Shown: positions 16,568 through 25,699 of the stretch, piece after piece
Layout: each line of letters starts with the position of its first letter
How positions within the stretch are numbered: position 1 is the stretch's first letter
From: Paenibacillus polysaccharolyticus
GTDB taxonomy: Bacteria; Bacillota; Bacilli; Paenibacillales; Paenibacillaceae
NCBI RefSeq assembly: GCF_900102085.1
Contig: NZ_FMVM01000002.1
Span: forward strand, 431,616 to 495,615
Reading direction: 5' to 3'
Length of the DNA stretch: 64,000 nt
The notes under the pieces: generated by a model
Seen by the model: the letters and a program-made list of their open reading frames with translations, nothing else
What the model was told of the DNA's origin: nothing
The model's database searches: none
Program-made: the position numbers and the translations under genes

Positions 16568-17362
16568 ATGTTGCATACAGCTAATGGTCATTATGTTGAG
16601 GTCGAGGAAAATGTTACTCTTTATGTGGAAGATGTAGGCGAAGGCAGACCTGTTGTATTTGTGCACGGCATGCCTGTCAATCATAGGATCTACGAGTATC
16701 AGCAATCAGTACTGCCTCAACATGGTATCCGTTTTATCGGAATCGATCTGCGAGGATACGGCCGTTCCGACCACCCGCTGAACGGGTACACTTATGATCG
16801 AATGGCAGACGATATTAAGGCAGTGATCGACCAGCTTAATCTCAACGAAGTTACACTGGCCGGTTTTTCTATGGGCGGCGGCGTTGTAACGCGGTATATG
16901 GGCAGACATCTGGGACATAAAGTTTCCAAACTGATGCTTTTCGGAGCAGCGACGTTGAGTAAACTTCCTGAAGAAGCGGTAAACGGATTGATCGCCGGAC
17001 TTCAAGCCGATCGGCCGCAAACGCTAACGAACATGTTTAAAGGTTTTTTCCACACGGTGCCTTCCCAAGGGATAGAAAACTGGTTATGGCACATGGGGAT
17101 GAAGGCGAATGTTCATGCCACGATCGAAACGGTAAAAGCGATCGGCTGCGAGGATCTTCGCTCCGATCTTGAAGCCATCCGTGTCCCGACACTGATGCTG
17201 CATGGAGTTCACGATCAAGTGTGCCCATTCCCCGCCGCCGAACAAGCTCACGAAATCGTATCGACGTCAAAACTTGTTCGTTTTGAAAACAGCGGACATG
17301 CCCCTTTCTATGAGGAAAAAGAAAAATTCAATCAGGAAGTTATTGAGTTTGTATTAGCCTAA
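16568..17362 (+). CDS. Alpha/beta hydrolase, arylesterase/haloperoxidase-like
   Basis: 264 aa, ATG at 16568 with AAGGGGGAG upstream. Complete alpha/beta-hydrolase fold: oxyanion HGMP (33-36), nucleophile elbow GFSMGG with Ser101, acid Asp216 in HGVHDQ and His244 in SGHAPF. It resembles cofactor-free haloperoxidases and arylesterases (ester or peracid chemistry, cytoplasmic). It sits 19 nt after the dead PfpI gene, so it is the only surviving structural gene of a LysR-controlled pair, and is followed by a terminator. Confidence 0.9.
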   Translation: MLHTANGHYVEVEENVTLYVEDVGEGRPVVFVHGMPVNHRIYEYQQSVLPQHGIRFIGIDLRGYGRSDHPLNGYTYDRMADDIKAVIDQLNLNEVTLAGFSMGGGVVTRYMGRHLGHKVSKLMLFGAATLSKLPEEAVNGLIAGLQADRPQTLTNMFKGFFHTVPSQGIENWLWHMGMKANVHATIETVKAIGCEDLRSDLEAIRVPTLMLHGVHDQVCPFPAAEQAHEIVSTSKLVRFENSGHAPFYEEKEKFNQEVIEFVLA

Positions 17363-17402
17363 AAGAATACGTATATTTTTCGTAAGTCTTATTTATCCAT
17401 TT

Positions 17403-17437
17403 GGACTTGTCGGTTTTATTCGGCAGGTCCTTTTTGT
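17403..17437 (+). terminator. Terminator of the hydrolase gene
   Basis: Ten-base-pair stem GGACTTGTCG (17403-17412)/CGGCAGGTCC (17421-17430), followed by TTTTTG TTTT. Confidence 0.85.
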
Positions 17438-17961
17438 TTTCTATCGAATCACTGCAATTACGAATGACACAAAGTTGCCCCCTAGACTGGAAAAAATCAC
17501 CGAAGAAATACAGATCAAGTTTTAAATTTACTCAGCCATATTTCCAATGAAGCAAAATCTCCGTTCCAGTGTTGAATAGGGTGAGAACTCCAAACTGTCG
17601 AGTGGGATAATGTAATCTGTTTCTGTAGCTAACCTGCATGTTAGCTTACTTAAATGTAAGTGAAGAGGGAACAGGGAACAGTAATGATGGATTGTAATAT
17701 GAAGTGCGACACCCGCTGGAAATAAATAAAAAATGGCCCATGGTAAGTATCATTAATATTAAGCCACTGCAAAAGGAAATATAAAATAAAATATTCTGAA
17801 GCAAGGCTTGTAATAGTTAGAGAGATGTAATTCAAAGAATCTCGGGTTTGTAACTTAAAATTATAGTCATACGAAGTTGTAGAAGTTAGTTGTAGAAGAA
17901 ATGGAATGGAAACATCAACTGATACATATGTACAAAATACGAGTTTTGTGAAACAGTACTT

Positions 17962-18007
17962 AAGAAAATAAAAGAACCGCTATGAATTTATATCCCATTG
18001 CGGTTCT
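17962..18007 (-). terminator. Terminator of the RDD-family gene
   Basis: On the minus strand AGAACCGC (18007-18000) pairs with GCGGTTCT (17980-17973), extended by CAATG/CATAG, then TTTTATTTT. Confidence 0.75.
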
Positions 18008-18020
18008 GCTCATTTTTAAC

Positions 18021-18425
18021 TTAATCCCACACAACTTCTGTTCCTGCTATAAAATCATGTATTGCACGACGATCCTCTCGCATACCAACCATAAACGCGC
18101 TCACAATAATTCCAATACCTAGCGTCAATACGTACACAAGTCCAGCAACTAAAACTCGCATTAACATTGTAGTAATTTTAGGCGGTTCTTGTGTATCATA
18201 GATTTGAATTCGAATCCCACAAATTCGTTTACCAACCGTTCGGCCATACCAATAAACAGGTAAAAAAATCGCATATAACGAACTTAATATCTTCGCAATT
18301 GGTTCATCTGAATCATAATTACCAGTAAGCACACCTGCGATGATTACTGTTGGTATTCCAATAATAAGTCCATCCAAGAAACTTGCTGCAAGCCTAATCC
18401 AAAAACCTGATTTGTACAAAATCAT
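18021..18425 (-). CDS. RDD-family membrane protein
   Basis: 134 aa from ATG at 18425 (a TTG at 18434 is an alternative; neither has ideally spaced Shine-Dalgarno, GGAGG being only 2 nt from the ATG). RDD hallmark R-x-x-A-x-x-x-D (WIRLAASFLDGLIIG) in the first helix, an IYWYGRTVGKRICGIRI-type stretch in the middle and three hydrophobic segments. RDD proteins are small membrane proteins, some acting as Na+/H+ antiporters; the role here is unknown. Confidence 0.8.
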   Translation of the reverse strand: MILYKSGFWIRLAASFLDGLIIGIPTVIIAGVLTGNYDSDEPIAKILSSLYAIFLPVYWYGRTVGKRICGIRIQIYDTQEPPKITTMLMRVLVAGLVYVLTLGIGIIVSAFMVGMREDRRAIHDFIAGTEVVWD

Positions 18426-18627
18426 TTCCTCCAAACTATTTTGTCATACCTTGATGCATGGTTATTTATATTATACAAGAAATATATACCATTTGGTTCA
18501 TATTATTCATTTTTATCTCCCAAATATCTTTCTTTCCACTTTGTGAAATTATTAACTATTATATAGATGCGTTTAATATGTTTAGACTTCACCTTTTCGC
18601 GTAATCCCTCTCTTCTATTACTTCCAA

Positions 18628-18659
18628 AATAAAGAAAAAGCCATATTACACATATGGCC
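18628..18659 (-). terminator. Terminator of the WG-repeat gene
   Basis: Minus strand GCCATAT-GTGTA-ATATGGC (18658-18640) followed by TTTTTCTTTATTTT. Confidence 0.8.
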
Positions 18660-18690
18660 TGGAAGTATATTTACCCTGCTCTTATAATCA

Positions 18691-21201
18691 TCAATGAAAT
18701 GCTCTCCAGAATGATCCTTCTGTATTAATGATGCTCATGATCTGACTAAACGGAATCGTAAAGGTCGGGAATCCCGCAGCATATGGCGCGATATCATAAG
18801 GGTTGAAATACAGATGTAGTGCATCTCCTGTCACAAAAAAAGGCAGGTCCGCACTTATTCCAGTGTACGTATCTGGAAAAACATACGAATACTGCGGATC
18901 ATTTTTGATCTGGTCCCCTACAATTTGGCTTAATACCTTCACATAATCACTGTCCGGCTTAAACAGATCCTTCAATTCATAGAGCTGACCGTCGGTTAGA
19001 TTAATAATGGCATACACCATCGTTGGCATCCCATGTGCAGCTCCTGCTGGATAGTTATAACCCGTCAACTGGAGTTGGAGCAATTGCTTCTGATAGAAAG
19101 TTATATCAAAATCACCGGTATAAGTATAGTCCAGTTGTTGATCTGCAGGAATCGGTTTTACTTGGGAAAGTTCTTTCAGCTTAGCATTAAGCTTACCCTG
19201 CTCTATCTGATTGGCTAATCCGTCAACCTGCGGATAATAAACGAGATAATCCCGGTTGGGTTTATACTTCTCTTCACGCACCTGATAAGGCGGATGTAGC
19301 GGTACGATCGTATTCTGTTGCCAAATTATACGTCCAGCCCGGTCCACATAGGATAAACGTTGATCCACAAACACTTTAATCAGATCCGGCGCCACCACTT
19401 CCATCGATCCTGCCCCTGTTACACGAGGATATCCAGGAGCCGGTCTGCCGCTCAAATCCAGAAGATACGTCTGATTTCCGTCTGATGCAGATGCAAGGCC
19501 ATGTTTGTAATTTTCCACATTACGATAGATAAACTCCGTTAGTATTCTTCCATTCAATTCAGCGATTGCATACAACGAGCCGATGTAAGGTTGTTCTGCA
19601 TCAATGGCTTTCCCGAGTGCGTACCTGTTCTCCCCAAGCTCCCGAATATCGTTATAAGCCGGTTGAATCACAAATGATCCCCGCATATTAATGACACCAT
19701 AGTTCGATTTGTAATCCTCTGCCGTATTAACAATAGCCTGCCCATCGTTAAAAGCAAATGCAGAAGTAAACTTAGGCTGAATACGAATGTTACCCTGTTC
19801 ATCGATGTACCCATATTTTCCAGAGGATTCTTTTTGAAAAGCAAGCAAACCATCCCCTAACGGCCCTACATAGGCATATGGGTAAGTCGCTAATCGATTT
19901 CCGTTCCGATCAATAAGGGCATATTCCTGATCCTTAATCTGTACAACGGCTTTACCCTGCTGAAAATCATTTGCTGAAGCGAATTGCGCTCGGATTACCT
20001 CATTTCCTGAAACATCCAGGTATCCATACAAGCTAGATGATCCATTCGTCTGATTCGGATTTTCATTATAAAACATCGCTCTGCCTTCATGCATATCTGC
20101 GATAAACGGATAAGCTCGTTTGGTGAGCACGGTACCTTGCTCATTGATCATTTTAAACCCTTGAGAATCAATGGCCATGGCCCGCTCTTCGGAAAAAGAA
20201 TTAATCGAATCATACACAGGCTGAACTACATACTGCCCTTGAAGATTGATGACACCAGCACGACCATTCTTTATGACGACTGCCAATCCGTTAGGCTGAA
20301 ACGCCTGAGCGTCTTCTAGCACCGGCTCTAGACGGATATGTCCCTGTGCATCCATATAACCCCAGGGTGTCCCGCTTGTTGTTCGAACAGAGACGGGATA
20401 TAACCACGCTGTCACTCTGGCATGTGTGCCTGCCGTTGCAGTCATCGCCTGCTTTATTTTATTCTCTAGTTCAAGCAAGTTCTCTCTTGAAGGATACGCT
20501 TCCGGAAAACGCAGCGCTTTCTGAACCGAAGTGAGTGCCGCGGGATAGGAGCCGGCATGAAACTGAGCATCCGCAAGATAATACCAATAGAATACATAAT
20601 CGGGATACTGCTTCGTTAACTGCTCATAATATTTCACGACTTTAGGAAAATAGGCTCGGTATACATCTGTTGCTGGAACCCACTGATTCTGCTGCCACCG
20701 AATAATCTCCACTCGATAAGCTTCACCAGTGTCATGAATCCAGAGCGCTATTTCTACCTTTCCATCTCGCCCGTGCACGCCAGGTATATCCACAATCTCA
20801 GCGTAGCTGTAATACAAATCGTCTGGGGCAATGTCCATAAGACCGGATTCGGTCCACTCATATACAGCGAGTTTTGACCAAATGGCTCCAATCTGCCAGC
20901 CTACGATTAGATTATTTCTTGCCGTTGAAGTTACAGGCGCTGCTGTCAGTAACGTAACGCCATAACCTAATCCTTTTGTCAAAGCCATTTTAATCCAATG
21001 CCCTTGAACGAATTTTAATATAAGCAGATACAATTCACTATTCAACTGATACACTGTAGAAATCTCAGGCATTCCATCACCTGTAAGATCAGCCGCATAC
21101 ACTGCCGGATGTTGAATTGGCTTATCTATCGTAATGACCGTTGCCCCCGCCGGAATATGTTGATTTACAATTTGCAGTAATAGCGGTTCACTCATCGACA
21201 T
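18691..21201 (-). CDS. WG-repeat protein with C-terminal DUF3298-like domain
   Basis: 836 aa, ATG at 21201 with GGGAGG 8 nt upstream. No signal peptide or membrane segment. Residues ~1-190 look like an FG-GAP/VCBS-type propeller (YAADLTGDGMPEISTVYQL). A short TPR-like part follows (VFYWYYLADAQFHAGSYPAA). At ~275-560 there are about seven WG/KWG repeats (WGYMDAQGHIRLEPV, YGYLDVSGNEVI, YGYIDEQGNIRIQPKF, YGVINMRGSFVIQPAY). The last ~180 residues match DUF3298/RsiV-type (AAGAAHGMPTMVYAIINLTDG, FKPDSDYVKVLSQI). WG proteins are poorly understood and thought to bind ligands or proteins. It lies downstream of the sigma/anti-sigma pair on the same strand, possibly within the same regulon. Confidence 0.8.
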   Translation of the reverse strand: MSMSEPLLLQIVNQHIPAGATVITIDKPIQHPAVYAADLTGDGMPEISTVYQLNSELYLLILKFVQGHWIKMALTKGLGYGVTLLTAAPVTSTARNNLIVGWQIGAIWSKLAVYEWTESGLMDIAPDDLYYSYAEIVDIPGVHGRDGKVEIALWIHDTGEAYRVEIIRWQQNQWVPATDVYRAYFPKVVKYYEQLTKQYPDYVFYWYYLADAQFHAGSYPAALTSVQKALRFPEAYPSRENLLELENKIKQAMTATAGTHARVTAWLYPVSVRTTSGTPWGYMDAQGHIRLEPVLEDAQAFQPNGLAVVIKNGRAGVINLQGQYVVQPVYDSINSFSEERAMAIDSQGFKMINEQGTVLTKRAYPFIADMHEGRAMFYNENPNQTNGSSSLYGYLDVSGNEVIRAQFASANDFQQGKAVVQIKDQEYALIDRNGNRLATYPYAYVGPLGDGLLAFQKESSGKYGYIDEQGNIRIQPKFTSAFAFNDGQAIVNTAEDYKSNYGVINMRGSFVIQPAYNDIRELGENRYALGKAIDAEQPYIGSLYAIAELNGRILTEFIYRNVENYKHGLASASDGNQTYLLDLSGRPAPGYPRVTGAGSMEVVAPDLIKVFVDQRLSYVDRAGRIIWQQNTIVPLHPPYQVREEKYKPNRDYLVYYPQVDGLANQIEQGKLNAKLKELSQVKPIPADQQLDYTYTGDFDITFYQKQLLQLQLTGYNYPAGAAHGMPTMVYAIINLTDGQLYELKDLFKPDSDYVKVLSQIVGDQIKNDPQYSYVFPDTYTGISADLPFFVTGDALHLYFNPYDIAPYAAGFPTFTIPFSQIMSIINTEGSFWRAFH

Positions 21202-21298
21202 CTCCGCTTCCTCCCTTATGACCGCATTCGCCTAATGGTATGCAACATAACTCGGGATATGACATGAAAATGTATTGTGACACCTCTACTTCATCCTA

Positions 21299-22687
21299 TT
21301 ACTCTTCTAAATTCACCTTCTGTCCATTGATTACAAGATTGCTTACATCTTCTACGCGAATGGTTTTAGAAGATATCCATTTGACCAGATCATTGTGCAA
21401 TTGAATAAAACCGGTTAAAGCAGACATTTTTGTGCCGTCCTTCAGCTGCAATTCGATTTTCAAGTCCTCCATACGAATCATGCCTAAGGCCTCGCCTGTT
21501 AACGTAATACCGATTGGTGAAAGAGTTGCTTCCACTTGTGTGCCTGAATTCTTACCCAGGTTTACATGTCCACGTTTACTTTTGTTAAGCTGGTTCAGGT
21601 TAAAGCTCGTTTCCCACTTACCTTGAATAACTTCACCGATATTTGTAAAACTGCCCTGTAGCTTAAGCTTATTTAGTGCTTTGACTGATGAAATATCATA
21701 TATATACTCGATATAATCTCCACCATAACCTACGCCATCTTTCATATAATAACCGTAGCTGATGGAGTTTTCAGGAATATCGAGCCTATGACCTTGTTCA
21801 TCTATGAAATAGAAAAATCCATGATTATATCCACCCACCTCATTATCCGGATTAATCTGCACATGCAGCTTTCCATTAACGAAGCCGATATTAGATATAT
21901 ACATCCAGTTCACACCCTGAACGGCAATGTTCGTTTGATCCTTTCGCAGTACTTGGAACGAATCTGTATCCATTTCATTTGCAATTTCACCACCAAGTCC
22001 GCTGATTTGATCTGAATTCAACATTTCGTAACTGTTTTTCTCTTTTTGTTGTAACAATGATTTCCAGTCCACAGGGACGGAATAGCCATCCTTCCTAGCC
22101 GCTCCCGACATCAAAGTATTTATGCGGACAGTCATCCGATTGGTACTAACTTTACCCTGGGTTACAAATCGAACAATTGCTGTTTTGGCGGCTCTATCAT
22201 AATAAATAATTTGAGCATTACTTGCTTTTCCTCCAGTTAATCTGTAATCATACACATCGAGATTCCCGTCAATACGGTTACTTATCAGATCGGATACAGA
22301 AACATAAACTTCGGTTGTATCCCCATCTCTAACTGCCCCGATAACCTCCACATGTATTCCTTGATCTTCACTCTCCTGATGAACTGGCTGGAGAATAGCA
22401 ATTCGATCTACTCCCAAAAAATGAAGAACAGAGGTCAGGTCAAGGATCCCGATCGCGGCAGCTGCACCAGTAAATATACATAGAAATAACGCTACGGTCA
22501 CAGGAATATAAATGAATTTACGATATCTTCTCCGATTGATTATGCTTTTTTGTGTTTGTTTAAGTCTGCTAAATGATGATTCAGATAGAACATTCAGCTC
22601 TAATTCAGCCTTCGTTATTTTGTCATAAAACCGTCTCTTAATATTGGATAGGTGTTGCTCGTTGAATTGATTTTTGGATTTCCCCAT
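21299..22687 (-). CDS. DUF4179 anti-sigma factor
   Basis: 462 aa, ATG at 22687 after AAGGAGGTGATCC. The cytoplasmic N-terminus (~1-57) is basic and helical, one membrane helix follows (~58-80, YIPVTVALFLCIFTGAAAAIG), then a large extracytoplasmic DUF4179 domain (GIHVEVIGAVRDGDTTEVYV). This is the arrangement of ECF anti-sigma factors that sequester their partner until an envelope signal arrives. It lies 16 nt downstream of the sigma gene, so the pair is co-expressed. Confidence 0.85.
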   Translation of the reverse strand: MGKSKNQFNEQHLSNIKRRFYDKITKAELELNVLSESSFSRLKQTQKSIINRRRYRKFIYIPVTVALFLCIFTGAAAAIGILDLTSVLHFLGVDRIAILQPVHQESEDQGIHVEVIGAVRDGDTTEVYVSVSDLISNRIDGNLDVYDYRLTGGKASNAQIIYYDRAAKTAIVRFVTQGKVSTNRMTVRINTLMSGAARKDGYSVPVDWKSLLQQKEKNSYEMLNSDQISGLGGEIANEMDTDSFQVLRKDQTNIAVQGVNWMYISNIGFVNGKLHVQINPDNEVGGYNHGFFYFIDEQGHRLDIPENSISYGYYMKDGVGYGGDYIEYIYDISSVKALNKLKLQGSFTNIGEVIQGKWETSFNLNQLNKSKRGHVNLGKNSGTQVEATLSPIGITLTGEALGMIRMEDLKIELQLKDGTKMSALTGFIQLHNDLVKWISSKTIRVEDVSNLVINGQKVNLEE

Positions 22688-22703
22688 AGGATCACCTCCT
22701 TGT

Positions 22704-23306
22704 TTACTTCCTATCGTTCCACCATGTTTTCAAACGTTGTCTGGAACGATACAGTTTGTTATGGACTTGTCTGACATGCAACGACAGATCTTCTGAAATT
22801 TCATGTGGCTTTTGACCATTATAAAAACGACGTTTCATGATCTCGCGTTCAGGTTCCGGGAAAGAATGAATCATTTGATCAAGCTCTATATCATTCTCTT
22901 TGCGAATAAGCTGTAGTAAAACATCTTCCGTTTCTATTGAATGAATGTGCTCTTCATATGTAATCTCGGATCTTCGATTTATTTTCCGGTAACGATCAAT
23001 CGCTTTGTGTTTTACAATTGTGGCAAGATAATTTTTCAGACTGCTTCGCTCTGTTTGGAATGCCTCTGGTTGTTGCCAGAATGTGAAAAAGGTATCTGCT
23101 ACACATTCTTCAATCTCTTCATTGGAAACATGTTGAAGAATAGAATGTGCAATCGTCCACAACAATCCTGCGTATTGATTCATCACCCATTCCATAGCCT
23201 CAGGATTACGATTCACTATGGCCTTCCTGATCTGTTCTTCCTTCACAATTACATCTGCCTCCTTTCCATGTTCATCCCCTGTGACTGCTCGTTCCTTCGT
23301 AAACAT
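22704..23306 (-). CDS. ECF-type RNA polymerase sigma factor
   Basis: 200 aa, ATG at 23306 with AGGAAG upstream. Region 2 (MNQYAGLLWTIAHSILQ through ECVADTFFTFWQQPEAFQ) and region 4 (EREIMKRRFYNGQKPHEISE then DLSLHVRQVHNKLYRSRQRL) are clear, and regions 1.1 and 3 are missing, as expected for ECF sigma. It is paired with the DUF4179 anti-sigma factor. Targets cannot be read; autoregulation is usual. Confidence 0.9.
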   Translation of the reverse strand: MFTKERAVTGDEHGKEADVIVKEEQIRKAIVNRNPEAMEWVMNQYAGLLWTIAHSILQHVSNEEIEECVADTFFTFWQQPEAFQTERSSLKNYLATIVKHKAIDRYRKINRRSEITYEEHIHSIETEDVLLQLIRKENDIELDQMIHSFPEPEREIMKRRFYNGQKPHEISEDLSLHVRQVHNKLYRSRQRLKTWWNDRK

Positions 23307-23358
23307 GAGCTTCCTACATATATTCGTTCATCAAATCACTTTTACTCACATTCAACAA

Positions 23359-23398
23359 CAAAAAATCGCAGGGGCTCAGCCACCTGCAATTTTTTTTA
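23359..23398 (-). terminator. Terminator of the six-gene MoxR/VWA operon
   Basis: Minus strand AATTGCAGG (23391-23383) pairs with CCTGCGATT (23372-23364) followed by TTTTTG; it also has a T8 on the other strand, so may act in both directions. It closes the 34.0-23.5 kb operon. Confidence 0.8.
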
Positions 23399-23525
23399 GA
23401 TTATTTCTATCGAATTAGGACTAAAACCAGCCCAAGAATTACTTCATAACATACCTTAGTACAGACTTAACACTGTTCATCGTTCTCTAAATCAGCCATA
23501 ACGTTAAACAAGTTAACTAGAGAGA

Positions 23526-23804
23526 TCAAGTTTGTGATTGTACACTAAGCTGAACATATTGACTCAGACGACAAAATTGATCCAAGAGCCGTTCATCTTG
23601 TGCTTCGCCTAGTGCCACTTTGCGCCCTGCCTCTAGAACACCAATGATCAATTCATGCAGGAAGTGCATCTGCAATCGCTGCGCGTTGGCATCCAGTTGC
23701 TCAAGCAGTTGCGTATCTCGAATCGAAAATTGAGATAACCCCCGAAGAAGTAGTTCTTCAGACCAATCGGATAACTGCTGTATCAATCCACTATCTTCTT
23801 CCAA
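23526..23804 (-). CDS. Small acidic helical protein ending the MoxR operon
   Basis: 92 aa from a TTG at 23804, which has AAGGA ten nt upstream; a GTG at 23822 (98 aa) is the alternative but lacks a ribosome site. It overlaps the 3' end of the SWIM gene by 14 nt. It is acidic and entirely helical (DSGLIQQLSDWSEELLLRGL), with no recognised motif. I know no counterpart in the E. coli yeh cluster. The overlap and position argue for a real, co-translated component of the system. Confidence 0.65.
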   Translation of the reverse strand: MEEDSGLIQQLSDWSEELLLRGLSQFSIRDTQLLEQLDANAQRLQMHFLHELIIGVLEAGRKVALGEAQDERLLDQFCRLSQYVQLSVQSQT

Positions 23805-25689
23805 AACGTCCCATCCTTCCACTACTGGAATCCAGCTTCAAGCTTAGCAACGTCTGGCCCTTTAGAAAACTGATTGGACTAATACGTTTCGTTTCTATTC
23901 GAACAAATGCATAAAAATGTTCAAGTTTTTGAGAACCAAATCCTGATTCGAGTCTGTTAATCATAGATTGCCAATCCGATGAGTATGGAAGTGTGAGAGG
24001 CAAGCGCGCCCCCTCAGTATTCTCGACCATAAGGATCAGATCCTGCGTTTGTTTGTTAAAGCTATGCTCTGTAATACGGGCAACCTCAATTAGTGCCAAC
24101 CGTTCTTTTGGTTCAGTGAATAGATCAATAGAATCGGGCTCCCGTTCAAGTGCTGCAGGTATGTCTAGCAGGTACTCTCCAAAATGAACCTCAGTCACTC
24201 CGGTTCGTGGTAAAATAGTCAGTTTCGCTCCATCACCTGAAGAAATTCGTCGTTCTTCATTCACTTTAACCGACTGGAACTGAACTTCTTCTCCCGTAAA
24301 TTGACTAAATGTCAAACTTGGCAACCAAGGGGTAAACGCTGCATAATGCTCGGCAAACGAGAATTGTTGATCCTCATAGTACACCGCACGTACATCACTG
24401 TACGTATAGATCTGCCCATCATCAAAGCAATAGAAATAATACGTAATGCCGCGAAATCCTGACCGTGTCTCCCAAGAGTCTGCTCCTAGCCCATAGAGAT
24501 GCAGTGAAGGTACGGTAAAGTACTTACTTCGGAAACTGCCAACCAGCTGACTTTGTTGCCTAACAGGGATTTCGCCTTGTTCAAGCACTTCTAGCGCGAG
24601 ATACAGCTTACTTATACGATCCAGCATCGTCTGCATGGAGAAACGTACATGACGCTTGAAAAAAAGCTGGAGTTCTCCCTGAATGCCGCGTAAACTACGT
24701 TCAATCTCTGGAAGGTTACCACTATGTGCAGCAATGGCCAGCGTCTCCAGCTGCGCATTATATGACTGAGGTAGTCTGGCAAGCCCTGTCCTAAGCATGC
24801 CTGCCAACATATCGCGGCACTCATGAATCGTTTGAAGCGAGAACTTCGGCTCGTATGCGCGGACACTCAAAGCGTCCGTATCATCCACCCCATGATACAT
24901 ACGGTATCTCAGTAAAGCTTCAAGCTTGGCCATTTTTCCCGCGGTCTGCTTTAACTTGCATAAAGCTTTGGTTAGCTGAGGTTCTTCTGTGAAGGAAACC
25001 TCGATCTTCTGACTTTTTAAAAGTACAGTAAGCAGTGTGTCTTCCATGATTTGAATGTCTTCGGGATAACGCAAACGAAAAACGACCTCTTCAACCATCG
25101 TCGAAGTATATGATTTCAGGATGGGAGTAAGATCGGCTTCGAGCATCCAGCGAAAACGGACATGTCCCTTCGGCGCATGAGACTGCAAACCGTAATCCAG
25201 CCTTTCTGACTCGTTAATCTGATGAAACTTATCCTGCGTCTGAAGCTCGTATTCTTTAATCGTGTCAGGATCTGCAAAATCAGCAGAAGATGGTTTTAGA
25301 TCCAAGGCTGACGGAGAAGATGTAGGAATGTCTGCTGAAGGCTTGGCAACTTGCGCAACTTCCACAATATCCTCGCCCATATCACTGTTTTCAGTTATCT
25401 GCTGACGCTGATCATATAGAATCGCAATCAATACATGCTTGCAGATATTCTCCGAGGGACAGGAGCACTGCCATTCATCCAGCGTAGCATAGAGGGTACA
25501 CTCGATACCCTCACTTAGCTGACAGCTCACTGAAGCTGTATTCCAGGTGTACTGTACTTGTACACCTTGATCCAGCTCTTTAAGCGCCCTTTTATATAGC
25601 CCTTTGTTCGCATAACGAATGAGATAATCCTCTGTGCACAATTTTGAAAAGTGCCTGAATTTCTGCTTGAATTCACTGAAATCGTTCAT
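23791..25689 (-). CDS. SWIM zinc-finger protein (YehQ-like)
   Basis: 632 aa from ATG at 25689 (a TTG at 25698 is possible; neither start has a strong ribosome site, so coupling to the preceding gene is likely, the DUF4132 stop being about 10 nt upstream). SWIM motif CxC…CxH at Cys75, Cys77, Cys83 and His85 (QCSCPSENICKH). The rest is helical, then a beta-rich C-terminal half. SWIM domains bind zinc and usually nucleic acid or protein partners. Family context: E. coli YehQ, encoded with YehL, YehM and YehP. Function unknown. Confidence 0.85.
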   Translation of the reverse strand: MNDFSEFKQKFRHFSKLCTEDYLIRYANKGLYKRALKELDQGVQVQYTWNTASVSCQLSEGIECTLYATLDEWQCSCPSENICKHVLIAILYDQRQQITENSDMGEDIVEVAQVAKPSADIPTSSPSALDLKPSSADFADPDTIKEYELQTQDKFHQINESERLDYGLQSHAPKGHVRFRWMLEADLTPILKSYTSTMVEEVVFRLRYPEDIQIMEDTLLTVLLKSQKIEVSFTEEPQLTKALCKLKQTAGKMAKLEALLRYRMYHGVDDTDALSVRAYEPKFSLQTIHECRDMLAGMLRTGLARLPQSYNAQLETLAIAAHSGNLPEIERSLRGIQGELQLFFKRHVRFSMQTMLDRISKLYLALEVLEQGEIPVRQQSQLVGSFRSKYFTVPSLHLYGLGADSWETRSGFRGITYYFYCFDDGQIYTYSDVRAVYYEDQQFSFAEHYAAFTPWLPSLTFSQFTGEEVQFQSVKVNEERRISSGDGAKLTILPRTGVTEVHFGEYLLDIPAALEREPDSIDLFTEPKERLALIEVARITEHSFNKQTQDLILMVENTEGARLPLTLPYSSDWQSMINRLESGFGSQKLEHFYAFVRIETKRISPISFLKGQTLLSLKLDSSSGRMGRFGRR

Positions 25690-25699
25690 AACCACCAAA

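Larger units (their letters stand above)
17363..18020. other. Gene-free stretch with two terminators
   Basis: It holds the hydrolase terminator (17403-17437) and the RDD-gene terminator (17962-18007). A 61-codon minus-strand frame at 17650-17835 has hydrophobic stretches but no ribosome site or recognisable homology. Nothing else is seen. Confidence 0.6.

Noticed and set aside
17650..17835. 61-codon hydrophobic minus-strand frame
   Set aside because: No ribosome site, no family, low-complexity AT-rich sequence.
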